Source: Pseudomonadota bacterium
GTDB lineage: Bacteria > Myxococcota_A > Polyangia > GCA-2747355
DNA: 64,000 nucleotides
Direction: 5' to 3'
Assembly (NCBI GenBank): GCA_016702545.1
Contig: JADJDT010000005.1
Coordinates: 62,001 to 126,000, forward strand
Shown here: positions 1 through 10,082 of the stretch, in pieces
Numbering within the stretch: the first letter of the stretch is position 1
How the letters are laid out: each line of letters begins with the position of its first letter
The notes under the pieces: generated by a model
Databases searched by the model: none
The model's input: the letters and a program-made list of their open reading frames with translations, nothing else
What the model was told of the DNA's origin: nothing
Program-made: the position numbers and the translations under genes

Positions 1-65
1 CGCGAGACCGTCACCAGGTCGAGACCGATTCCAAGCACCATCTGTCGCGGCTCCCAACCTCAGCG

Positions 66-191
66 CTCCGTTGCGTCGCTCCATCCCGCCAGGCGGCGTT
101 GCTCGCTCCGGTGCGTGCTCACAGCGCTACAAGGCTGCTCCGCGCGCTCCTCGCTCGCGCCTTGCCTGACGGGCGTCTCAACACAACGGAG
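66..191. repeat. imperfect palindromic repeat element downstream of glmM
   Basis: The outer ends are CTCCGTTG (66-73) and CAACGGAG (184-191), perfect reverse complements. Further in, CCCGCCAGGC on the left faces GCCTGACGGG on the right with one mismatch. The interior is rich in GAGCG/CGCTC words and read on the minus strand contains GTGAGCACGCACCGG, resembling the interior of the element at 29879-30024. No coding sequence is convincing in bases 1-244. I infer a non-coding, possibly mobile (MITE- or REP-like) repeat. Copy number in the genome cannot be seen here. Confidence 0.5.
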
Positions 192-244
192 CGGTGGGTC
201 TACGCGGCTGCCCGTGCGCGATCGACTGCCCCACGCGCTCGCGA

Positions 245-1606
245 TCAACCCGCCTGGCGCGCACAGGCCCGCTGCAACACGGCGGCCAGCTCGTCGGCCA
301 ACGCGCGGATCTGCGGCTCGCTGGGCCCCTCGACCATCACGCGCGCCTTGTGTTCCGTCCCCGAATAGCGCACCAGGACGCGCCCCTCCGCGCCCAGGCT
401 GGCCTCCGCCGCGGCAATCGCCCGGGTCACGTCGCTCAGCTCCTCGAGCGGACGCCGCTGCGCGACCTCGACGTTGACCAGCACCTGCGGATAGCGCGTC
501 ATCACCCGTGCGAGCTCCGAGACCGGCTTGCCCTCGCGCAGCATCGCCGCCAGCACCTGCAGCGCCGCCAACGTGCCGTCACCCGTCGTGGCGTGGTCGA
601 GGAAGACGAGGTGACCCGATTGCTCGCCGCCGAGGTTGAAGCCCCCGCGCCGCATCTCGTCGACGACGTAGCGATCGCCGACCGCCGTGCGACGCACCTC
701 GCCGCCCAAGCCGCGGATGCAGCGCTCGAGCCCGAGGTTGCTCATCACCGTGACCACCAGTGTGCGCTGCGCCAGCGTGCCCGCCGCCAGCATCCGCCGC
801 GCGATCAGCGCCATGATCGCGTCGCCGTCGACCACCTGGCCATATTCGTCGACGATGATCACGCGGTCCGCGTCGCCGTCCAGCGCCACGCCGAGCTGCG
901 CCCCGTGCTCGATCACCGCGCGCTGCACCTGCCCCGGATGCAGCGCCCCACAGCCGTCGTTGATGTTGCGGCCGTTGGGCTGCACCCCCAGCGACACGAC
1001 CTCGGCGCCGAGTTCCTCGAAGACCACCGGGGCCAGCCGATAGGCGGCGCCGTTGGCGCAATCGACGACGATCCTGATCCCGTCGAGCGTCAGGTCCGGG
1101 GGAAAGGTGTGCTTGAGGAAGGCGATATAGCGCCCATCGACGCCCGGGATGCGCGTCACGCGGCCGACCTGATGGGCGGGCACGCGGTGCTGATCGAGGG
1201 CGCCCGAGGCCAGCAGCTGCTCGATCTCGAGCTCTCGCGCGTCGGGCAGCTTGAAGCCGTCCGCGGCAAAGATCTTGATGCCGTTGTCCTGGTAGGGGTT
1301 GTGACTGGCGCTGATCACCACGCCGGCCTCGGCACGCATGCTCGAGGTCAGATGCGCCACACCCGGAGTGGGCAGCGGTCCGCAGAGCCAGCAATCGGCG
1401 CCCATCGAGCAGATGCCGGCAGCCAGCGCGGTCTCGAACATGTAGCACGAGCGGCGCGTGTCCTTGCCGACGACGATTCGTCGCTGGTGCCCATCGTTGC
1501 GGAAGAGGAACGCCACCGCCCGCCCGAGGTCCAGCGCGGTCTCGACCGTCATCGGCGGCACGTTGGCCACACCGCGAATTCCATCGGTTCCGAATAGCTT
1601 GCGCAT
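245..1606 (-). CDS. glmM: phosphoglucosamine mutase GlmM
   Basis: Interconverts glucosamine-6-phosphate and glucosamine-1-phosphate in the cytoplasm, the step before UDP-GlcNAc, feeding peptidoglycan and LPS. The 453-residue protein has the family length. It starts MRKLFGTDGIRG, carries the phosphoserine loop ISASHNP with the catalytic Ser near residue 101, the metal loop DGDADR about residue 240, and the phosphate-binding RYSGTE near the C terminus. The ATG at 1606 is chosen over the GTG two codons upstream because family members begin MRKLFGTDG. It lies 92 bases after folP, and the order ftsH-folP-glmM matches the conserved operon of many proteobacteria, so co-transcription is likely. No key residue is missing. 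Confidence 0.97.
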   Translation of the reverse strand: MRKLFGTDGIRGVANVPPMTVETALDLGRAVAFLFRNDGHQRRIVVGKDTRRSCYMFETALAAGICSMGADCWLCGPLPTPGVAHLTSSMRAEAGVVISASHNPYQDNGIKIFAADGFKLPDARELEIEQLLASGALDQHRVPAHQVGRVTRIPGVDGRYIAFLKHTFPPDLTLDGIRIVVDCANGAAYRLAPVVFEELGAEVVSLGVQPNGRNINDGCGALHPGQVQRAVIEHGAQLGVALDGDADRVIIVDEYGQVVDGDAIMALIARRMLAAGTLAQRTLVVTVMSNLGLERCIRGLGGEVRRTAVGDRYVVDEMRRGGFNLGGEQSGHLVFLDHATTGDGTLAALQVLAAMLREGKPVSELARVMTRYPQVLVNVEVAQRRPLEELSDVTRAIAAAEASLGAEGRVLVRYSGTEHKARVMVEGPSEPQIRALADELAAVLQRACARQAG

Positions 1607-1698
1607 CCCCACCCCCGCGGCGCCTGATCGCCGCCAGCCCGCCGGCCTCCCGCGCTCCGGTCAGCGGGCGCGACGATGGAGCTGCGGTCGGCGCCCTG

Positions 1699-2552
1699 TC
1701 AAGGGGCTGACGCGCGGCGGATCGCGTCGGCCACGCGCACCGCCGGAAGGAGCTCACCCACGTCATGCAAGCGCACCCCGTCGGCCCCGCGGATGACCGC
1801 GACGGCGGCGGCGCCACAGGTGCCGATCAGCCGCTCGGCGACCGACTGGCCGGTGACCGCGCCAATGAACGACTTGCGCGACGGACCGACGAGCAGCGGG
1901 TAACCGACCTCCTCGCGGATGCGACCAAGGGCGTCCAGCAGCACCAGCGTCTGATCGGCGCGCTTGCCGAAGCCGAGGCCGGGATCGACCCAGATGCGAT
2001 CGGGGCGCACGCCGGCCGTGATCGCCCGCCGCACGCGCTGCTTGAGCTCCACGATCACCTCGGCCACGACGTCGCCGAAGACGATTTTCTCCTGCATCGT
2101 CGCCGGTAGACCGCGCAGGTGGCCGAGCACCACCGTGGCCTCCGCGGCTGCCACTACGCTCAGCATCTCACCGTCGAGCAAGCCACCGCTGACATCGTTG
2201 ACCAGCGTGGCCCCGGCGGCCAGCGCCGCGCGCGCGACCTCGGCCTTGTAGGTGTCGATCGCGATCGGCACCCTGAGGCGTCCGGCCAGCGCGCGGATCA
2301 CCCGCAAGACGCGCTCGAGCTCCTGCGCCAGGGGCACCGGCTGGGCGCCCGGTCGCGTCGACTCGCCACCGACGTCGATGACCTCGGCGCCCTGGTCGGC
2401 GAGGGCCAGCGCATGAGCCACCGCGGCCTCCACCGTGGGGTGGCGCCCACCCTCGTGGAACGAGTCCGGCGTCACGTTGACCACGCCGAAGACGCAGGTG
2501 CGGGACCAGTCCCAGGGCAAGGGACCGAGCTTCACCGGGGGAAAGACGAGCG

Positions 2553-2556
<4 letters not shown>
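1699..2556 (-). CDS. folP: dihydropteroate synthase FolP
   Basis: Condenses p-aminobenzoate with hydroxymethyl-dihydropterin pyrophosphate to make dihydropteroate in folate synthesis; target of sulfonamides. Visible motifs of the TIM-barrel family are GVVNVTPDSFHEGG near the N terminus, IDVGGESTRPGA, the DTYKAEVARAAL strand-helix and VGPSRKSFIGA. About 285 residues, normal for the family. The start is a GTG whose last two bases overlap the ftsH TGA stop (GTGA), so the two genes are translationally coupled; longer upstream starts would lie entirely inside ftsH. Part of the ftsH-folP-glmM run. Confidence 0.95.
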
Positions 2557-4484
<1,928 letters not shown>

Positions 4485-4529
4485 ACGCGACCTCCGCTGG
4501 ACGAATTATTAGCGCAGGCCCCCGCAGCG

Positions 4530-5939
4530 TCAACCAACGCCGGCACGAAGGGGCTGGCGGCCACCCGGCACGAGGGGCGGGTCGAGGGCGAAGTGGAGCC
4601 TGGCCTCGTCGGGTCCCGGGGTGTAGCCGGCCGCGCGCCGCAGCCCGAGCACGAGCAACACCTCGCGGTCGCTGGCCACTAACAGCACCGCGCCGCGCTC
4701 GGCGCGCGGTACCTTGCGGTCGATCAGCAGCCGGTGGACGCGGCGATGGCGCGCCTCGCCGATGGCGATCCGGTCGCCCGGCCGGGGCGCGCGCAACGCG
4801 AGCCCGCGCTCCAGACAGCGCGCCGGCAGCACCTCGGCCGGCGGCGCCGACTCGCCCGCGGGGAGGCGACGCAGCAGCAGGGTGCGGCCGTCGCCCAAGG
4901 GCCAGCGCCCCTCGCCGGCGACCGGGACCTCGTGGGTCGGGGGCTGGGCCGTCGCCGCCCCGCGGGGCGCCAGCAGCAGCGTGTCGTAGCGCCGCTCGGC
5001 GCGCACCAGCGGCAAATCGAGCGTCTCGCTGCCCGCTTGCCCTCGCAGCAGCACCACCAGCCGCTCGACGTGCGCGCGGGTCAGGCGGCGCGTGCTGCCG
5101 ACGCTCTCGGCAAAGGCCAAGCGCAGCACCCGGTGCAGCAGCCCCAGCGGCAGCTCGCGCAGGCCCGCCAGCCGCAGGCCACCGCTGGCGCGATGACGCG
5201 CGAAGAGCGTGCGCGCCAGCGCATCGAGCGCCTGATCGTCTTCACGGCAATGCTGCGCCAGCCGCCCGAGCGCCGCCGCGAGCGCCGGGTTCTCGCCGGC
5301 CAAGAGCGGCAGCAGCGTGTGGCGCACCCGGCTGCGCAGATAGCGTGGATCCGCGTTGCTCGGATCGACGAGCGCGGTCAGCGCGCGGGCTTGCAGGTGC
5401 GCCAGGACCTCGGCGCGGGTGACGCCCAAGAGCGGCCGCACCAGCAGCCCCTCCGCCGACGCCATCGCCGACAACCCGCCGACCCCACTGCCGCGCAGCA
5501 AGCGCATCAGCACGGTCTCGGCCTGATCGTCGGCCGTGTGGCCGAGCGCCAGCCACTGCGCCTGGCAGGCCCGCGCCTCGTCCAGCAGCAAGGCGTGGCG
5601 CGCCAGGCGGGCCCGCTCCTGCAGGTTCCCGGCGCCGGCGTCCAGTCCGCTCACCGCGCGCACGACCACCTCGGCCCCCAGCGCCGCGGCTTGAGCGGCG
5701 GCCTGGTCGGCCTGCGCCGACGACTCGGGGCGCAGGCCGTGATCGACGTGGACGGCGCGCACGCGTAGTCCACGCTCGCGGCCCAGGGCCAGCAACAGAT
5801 CGAGCAAACAGAGCGAATCCGGCCCGCCCGAAAAGGCAACCACCCCGCGACTGCCCGCCGGCAGCAACTGATGGGCATCAGCCCACCGGCGCAGTCGCGC
5901 TAGCAGCGCCGCGCCTGGCGCTCGTTCGGCTCCCGACAT
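4530..5939 (-). CDS. tilS: tRNA(Ile)-lysidine synthase TilS
   Basis: Attaches lysine to C34 of the CAU-anticodon tRNA-Ile, changing its reading from AUG to AUA. The N-type ATP pyrophosphatase loop SGGPDS is at residues 37-42, followed by HVDHGLRPES, LGHTADDQAET and the RSRVRHTLLPLL segment typical of the family. The C-terminal half has the TilS substrate-binding domain (ALRAPRPGDRI, then RRVHRLLIDRKVPRAERG). At 469 residues it has the long-form architecture. The start ATG is 15 bases after yggU, and the intervening bases contain a TAGGAGCCTGTCGG motif shared with the palindromic element at 29.9 kb. tilS next to ftsH is a common arrangement. Confidence 0.95.
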   Translation of the reverse strand: MSGAERAPGAALLARLRRWADAHQLLPAGSRGVVAFSGGPDSLCLLDLLLALGRERGLRVRAVHVDHGLRPESSAQADQAAAQAAALGAEVVVRAVSGLDAGAGNLQERARLARHALLLDEARACQAQWLALGHTADDQAETVLMRLLRGSGVGGLSAMASAEGLLVRPLLGVTRAEVLAHLQARALTALVDPSNADPRYLRSRVRHTLLPLLAGENPALAAALGRLAQHCREDDQALDALARTLFARHRASGGLRLAGLRELPLGLLHRVLRLAFAESVGSTRRLTRAHVERLVVLLRGQAGSETLDLPLVRAERRYDTLLLAPRGAATAQPPTHEVPVAGEGRWPLGDGRTLLLRRLPAGESAPPAEVLPARCLERGLALRAPRPGDRIAIGEARHRRVHRLLIDRKVPRAERGAVLLVASDREVLLVLGLRRAAGYTPGPDEARLHFALDPPLVPGGRQPLRAGVG

Positions 5940-5942
5940 GCT

Positions 5943-5956
5943 CCGACAGGCTCCTA
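5943..5956 (-). repeat. 14-base match to the tip of the 29.9-kb palindromic element
   Basis: Read on the minus strand this is TAGGAGCCTGTCGG, identical to the first 14 bases of the left arm of the element at 29879-30024. Its first three bases are the stop codon of yggU. It could be the remnant of a decayed or excised copy; a chance match is possible but not very likely for 14 bases with the same stop-codon placement. Confidence 0.4.
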
Positions 5957-6298
5957 GCCGCGGCCTTTGCCCCGCACCGTGGCGCCTGAGGCACTTTCCA
6001 GCGCGAGTAGCACGGCCTGGCGCGTCGTGCCGCTCACCCGCACCAGCTTGCGTCGACCTCGGCTGCCGGTGAGCAGCGCGACCTCCCGGGCGCTCACCCC
6101 CAGGGCCTCGGCCACCAGCGCGACGACGGCCAGGTTGGCGGCGCCTTCGACCGGCGGCGCGGTCACCGCCACCTTGATCGCGGCGCCGCAGAGCGGACCA
6201 AAGCGCGGGCGCGACGCCCGCGGCTGCACCTGGAGCTGCAAGGTCACGCCGTCGTCGTGCTCACGAATCGCCGCCGGGCTGCCGTCAGACGCGACCAC
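5954..6298 (-). CDS. yggU: DUF167 / YggU family protein
   Basis: Small cytoplasmic protein of the YggU/DUF167 family, whose function is not established. The signature VQPRASRPRFG, then VAVTAPPVEGAANLAVVALVAEALG and LLTGSRGRRKLVRVSG, is clear. The GTG at 6298 gives 114 residues, starting 20 bases after the proC stop; an alternative GTG at 6349 would overlap proC by 32 bases and add a 17-residue Arg/Ala-rich extension, which I consider less likely. yggU next to proC is conserved in many proteobacteria. The TAG stop lies in a short motif shared with a palindromic repeat. Confidence 0.88.
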   Translation of the reverse strand: MVASDGSPAAIREHDDGVTLQLQVQPRASRPRFGPLCGAAIKVAVTAPPVEGAANLAVVALVAEALGVSAREVALLTGSRGRRKLVRVSGTTRQAVLLALESASGATVRGKGRG

Positions 6299-6317
6299 GG
6301 CGCACGCTGGCCGGGCC

Positions 6318-7139
6318 CTATCGCCGGCGCCCGCCGAGCTCCGCCGCACGGTGCGCGGCGACCTCGACCGCGTTGATCAGGGTGGTGCGCAGACCGCCCT
6401 TCTCCAGCTCGTGGACCGCAGCGATCGCCGTCCCGCCGGGCGAACAGACCATGTCTTTGAGGCGCCCTGGATGCTCCTTGGTCTCGATCGCCAGCTTGGC
6501 CGCACCGAGCACCGTCTGGCAGGAGAGCGCGTGGGCATCGCCGCGCGACAACCCCGCCTTGACGCCGGCGTCGCTGAGCGCCTCGATCACCATGAAGATG
6601 TAGGCGGGACCGCTGCCGCTCAGGCCCGTGACGGCGTCCATCAGCGCCTCATCGACGACCACGCTCAGCCCGACCGACTCGAAGATGCGCCGAGCCACGT
6701 CGAGGTCCGCGTCCGTGGCGTGCGTCCCGGACGACAGCGCCGTCGCGCCCTCGCGCACCAGGCTGCAGACGTTGGGCATCGTGCGCACGACGCGGGTCCC
6801 CGGCCGCAGCCGCGCCTCGATGCTGGCGATGGTCACGCCGGCGGCGATCGAGATCACCAGCGCGTCGGCCTCGATCGTCTCGCGCACCTCTTCGAGCACC
6901 GTGGCGATGATCTGCGGCTTGACCGCCAACACCACCACGGCGGCGCCACGCGCTGCATCGTGGTTGCTGGCCGAGGTGTGAATGCCGTAGCGCTCCCAGC
7001 AGGCCGTGCGCTGCTCGGCCCGCGTGTCACTGGCCACGAGCTGATCGGCAGCGACGCGATCGGCCTCGATCAGCCCCCGGATCAACGCCTGGCCCATGTT
7101 GCCAGCGCCCAAGAAAGCTATTTTGCCGTCGATTCGCAT
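6318..7139 (-). CDS. proC: pyrroline-5-carboxylate reductase ProC
   Basis: Last step of proline synthesis: NAD(P)H reduction of 1-pyrroline-5-carboxylate. The Rossmann motif FLGAGNMGQAL opens the 273-residue protein; VLAVKPQ, SIAAGVT, RTMPNVCSLVREGAT, the GLSGSGPAYIF helix and the C-terminal LKDMVCSPGGTAIAAVHELE are all present. The ATG at 7139 is chosen because the Rossmann strand follows directly and a purine-rich GAGAGAGA lies just upstream; an upstream start would add 19 Arg-rich residues overlapping the PilZ gene. It sits between pilZ-like and yggU genes and is probably in the same transcription unit. Confidence 0.96.
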   Translation of the reverse strand: MRIDGKIAFLGAGNMGQALIRGLIEADRVAADQLVASDTRAEQRTACWERYGIHTSASNHDAARGAAVVVLAVKPQIIATVLEEVRETIEADALVISIAAGVTIASIEARLRPGTRVVRTMPNVCSLVREGATALSSGTHATDADLDVARRIFESVGLSVVVDEALMDAVTGLSGSGPAYIFMVIEALSDAGVKAGLSRGDAHALSCQTVLGAAKLAIETKEHPGRLKDMVCSPGGTAIAAVHELEKGGLRTTLINAVEVAAHRAAELGGRRR

Positions 7140-7164
7140 GTCTCTCTCAGTCCGGGTGCGTCTC

Positions 7165-7566
7165 TCAGACGGGATGCAAGAGCGCCATGGCCGCACGATC
7201 GCCGAGGTGCCTGATCATCAGCGCCTCGACCGCCCCCGCCACGCGCTCCCGCTCGGCGTCGTCCTCGTAGATAAACTCGATGCCCATGCCAGCGTCCGGG
7301 CGAACGGGATCGCGGTTCGCCTGATCTTCGGTCACCACCCACTTCACGCGACCGCGCAACGACAGCGGCGGACCGAGCTGAGGCACCACCAAGGTGAAGA
7401 TGAACTGGGTCCCGGCCGCCAGCGGACGGGCAGTCTTGATGAAGGTGCCGCCCCGCGAGATGTTGCGCGTGTAGTCGTAAAAGAAGGTATTAAGGCGCTT
7501 GTACTCGACCTTGAGCTCGATGGGCGTGCGCGGCGTGGCGCGCTGTTCGTGACTACCGGAGCTCAT
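7165..7566 (-). CDS. PilZ-domain protein (Myxococcus paralogue type)
   Basis: A 133-residue PilZ-like protein, a domain that often binds cyclic-di-GMP and controls motility, exopolysaccharide or secretion. The sequence RATPRTPIELKVEYKR, then DYTRNISRGGTFIKT and LRGRVKWVV, follows the PilZ pattern. The canonical RxxxR is reduced to RATPR, and the second motif is N-x-S-x-G-G rather than D/N-x-S-x-x-G. This form resembles the family with many copies in Myxococcus-type genomes, so c-di-GMP binding is not certain. The gene is 25 bases upstream of proC and diverges from the large membrane-protein gene at 7590. Confidence 0.85.
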   Translation of the reverse strand: MSSGSHEQRATPRTPIELKVEYKRLNTFFYDYTRNISRGGTFIKTARPLAAGTQFIFTLVVPQLGPPLSLRGRVKWVVTEDQANRDPVRPDAGMGIEFIYEDDAERERVAGAVEALMIRHLGDRAAMALLHPV

Positions 7567-7589
7567 AATCGACTGTTCCGCTGAGGGGC

Positions 7590-10082
7590 GTGACCACTAT
7601 GCGCGGGGCGCCCAAGAGGGTCAAGGCCATGCTCGGAGGGGTGGCTGCAGCGTTTCGGCGCGCCCGCGGCCGCTGGTGGGGCCAGCGACGGGTGTGGGCC
7701 TGGCTGGTGCTCTTGGCGCTGGGCACCGTCGCCCTGCGCCGGTCGCCGCTCTTTGCCGTGCCGGGCTACGAGCTGGGCTTGTTGCTGGCCTTGGTGGGCA
7801 GCCTGGCCGGGGCCCATCTCGGATCGATCGTGGTCGCCGTGGCACGCGCCGAGCGCAGCGACCCCGCCGCCCCCGCACCGACCCTGCCGCGGCTCGTGGC
7901 GCGCGCCGTGGCCTGGGCGCTGCTGGTGCTGGTCCCACCCCTCTTGATCGCGCTGCTCAACGGGGTCACGACCCGCCTCTGCGATCTGGGGCAGGGCCTG
8001 GCCTTCTACGCCCTGCTGCCCGGGCTCAGCGCGCCGCTCGCCGCGACCGTCGGCGTGCTCTGCGGGCTGTGCTGCCGCCGTCCGGCCCGGGCGACCACCG
8101 CCGCCCTGCTGGTCGTGGTGGCCTCGTTCGGCGTCGCGCTCTTTCGCTTCTACGCCACCCCCGCGCTCTTCGCCTATGGGCCCTTCTTCGGTTACGTGGC
8201 AGGCCCACTCTACGACGAGGTCGTCGCCGTGCAGCCGGCGCTGCTCTTCGCGCGGGCCGAGCAGCTGGCGTGGACCGCTGCCGTCTGCGCCGCTGCGATG
8301 CACGCCTATCGCGCGCCGGGGGTCTGCCTGGCGCTGCCGCTTCCGCGCTGGCAGCGCCGCGCCAGCCCGGCGCTGCTCGCGCTGCTGCTGGTCGCGGGTG
8401 CACTGAGCTTCACCGCCCCCCGCCTCGGCGTCGTGGCGGAGGCCGCGACCATCACCACCGCCCTCGGCGGTCTACGACAGACGCCGCACTTCACGCTGGT
8501 CTACCCGCGCGAGCTCTCCGCTGCCCAGGTCGACCGCCTCGCCGCCGATCACGAGTTCCGTTATGCCCAGCTCGCCACCCGCCTGGGCACCACACCGGGC
8601 CGCGTGCGCGCCTACCTCTTTCGCAGCGCCGCCGAGAAGCGGGCGTTGATCGGTGGCGGCGGAGTCTTCGTCGCCAAGCCCTGGCGGCGCGAGATCTACA
8701 TGATCGTGGGCGACGTCCCGCTACGCGCGCTCGGCCACGAGCTGGCCCACGTCTTCGCCGCCACGGCCGGCGATCCGCTGCTCGGCATCAGCGTGCGCTG
8801 GAGTGGCTGGGGCGGCCTCCGGATCTTGCCCCAGCCCAACCTCGGGCTGGTCGAGGGCTTCGCCGTGGCCGTGGCCGATTTGCCCGAGGACGAGCTGACG
8901 GTCCACCAGCGCGCCGCCACGCTGCTGCGCCTCGGCCTCGCCCCGCCGCTGGAGCGCCTGCTGGGCGTGGCGTTCCTGGCCACGGCGGGAGCGCGCGGCT
9001 ATGCGCTCGCGGGATCGTTCTGTCGCCACCTGCTCGAGCGCTTCGGCGCCGCGCGCTTGCTCGCGCTCTATCGCAGCGGCGGCGACTTCCAGGCGAGCTA
9101 CGGCCAGTCGCTCGGCGCGCTGGCCGAGCCCTGGCGGCGGCGTCTGGCCGCGCTCGCCCTCGACCCGCGGCAGTTGGCCGGGGCGCGACGCGCCTTCGCC
9201 CGCCCGGCGATCTTCGCGCGGGCCTGCCCGCACGAGGTGGCCAACCTGCTCGTCGTGGCCACCCAGGCGCTGCAAAGGGGTGGCGGCGCGCAGGCCGTGC
9301 CGCTGCTGCGCCGCGCCTGCGCGCTCGACCCCGCCTCGGCGCCCACGGCGCTGGTCTGGGTCGATGCGGTCGAGCAGAGCACCGGGCCCGCGCCCGCGCT
9401 CGCGCTGCTCGAGCGCCTGGCCGCGCGGGGGCCCCTCGGCGACCCCGGCGATCCCCGCGCGCCACACAAGGCGGGCGACCTGCTGTGGTCGCTCGGACGC
9501 ACCCCCGCGGCGCATACGCGCTACGCCCTGGCGGCCGCGCGCGCCACGGCCGCCAGCGAACGACGCCTGCTGACCCTCAAACGCTTGGCCTTGGACCAGA
9601 GCGGCGAGCGCCGCGAGCTGCTGCGGCGCTATCTGCTGCCCTCGCCCACACCCGTCTCCGAGGGCGAGGCCCGCGCCCGAGCCGTGCATCTGGCACACGA
9701 GCTGGCGCGCGCCTGGCCGAGCTCGGGGCTCGGCTTCTACCTGGTCGGCCGCCAGCTCGCGAGCACCACCGACGGCTGCGCCGACGCCCTCGCGCCCCTC
9801 GAACGCGCGCTGGCCCTCGGCCTGCCCGATGACGACTTCGTCGTCGAGGCGCTGCTGATCAGCGCACGCTGTGCCACCTGGGCCAGCCAGCTCGACCGGG
9901 CGGCGCGGGCCTTCGCGGCGCTGCGGACCCGCCAGGGCCGCACGGGTGCCGCCCTGCTCGAGCAGGTCGCCGACGGCCTGGCGCGGCTACGCTGGTTGCG
10001 GAGCGGAAGCGCCACGCTGGGGCGGGCCGACCCCGCTCGGCGCGGGGCCGGCCGACGTTGTTACCAGGAGACCTTGAGGTAG
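7590..10082 (+). CDS. large membrane protein with HELAH motif and C-terminal repeats
   Basis: No close family recognised. The 830-residue protein has seven or more hydrophobic segments in the first ~285 residues, then a domain beginning QTPHFTLVYPRELSAAQV. This contains LGHELAHVFAAT at about 381-392, a match to the HExxH zinc-peptidase motif, followed by a glycine-rich loop and GLVEGFAVAVAD, where a third ligand such as the Glu could lie (gluzincin-like, peptidase MA type). The C-terminal ~350 residues are Ala/Leu/Arg-rich paired helices compatible with TPR repeats. I infer a membrane-anchored metallopeptidase-like protein. The stop overlaps the convergent end of the RCC1 gene by 22 bases. 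Confidence 0.75.
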   Translation: MTTMRGAPKRVKAMLGGVAAAFRRARGRWWGQRRVWAWLVLLALGTVALRRSPLFAVPGYELGLLLALVGSLAGAHLGSIVVAVARAERSDPAAPAPTLPRLVARAVAWALLVLVPPLLIALLNGVTTRLCDLGQGLAFYALLPGLSAPLAATVGVLCGLCCRRPARATTAALLVVVASFGVALFRFYATPALFAYGPFFGYVAGPLYDEVVAVQPALLFARAEQLAWTAAVCAAAMHAYRAPGVCLALPLPRWQRRASPALLALLLVAGALSFTAPRLGVVAEAATITTALGGLRQTPHFTLVYPRELSAAQVDRLAADHEFRYAQLATRLGTTPGRVRAYLFRSAAEKRALIGGGGVFVAKPWRREIYMIVGDVPLRALGHELAHVFAATAGDPLLGISVRWSGWGGLRILPQPNLGLVEGFAVAVADLPEDELTVHQRAATLLRLGLAPPLERLLGVAFLATAGARGYALAGSFCRHLLERFGAARLLALYRSGGDFQASYGQSLGALAEPWRRRLAALALDPRQLAGARRAFARPAIFARACPHEVANLLVVATQALQRGGGAQAVPLLRRACALDPASAPTALVWVDAVEQSTGPAPALALLERLAARGPLGDPGDPRAPHKAGDLLWSLGRTPAAHTRYALAAARATAASERRLLTLKRLALDQSGERRELLRRYLLPSPTPVSEGEARARAVHLAHELARAWPSSGLGFYLVGRQLASTTDGCADALAPLERALALGLPDDDFVVEALLISARCATWASQLDRAARAFAALRTRQGRTGAALLEQVADGLARLRWLRSGSATLGRADPARRGAGRRCYQETLR

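Noticed and set aside
194..1597. Long open frame opposite glmM
   Set aside because: Arg/His-rich antisense translation with no family resemblance; typical of high-GC shadow frames.
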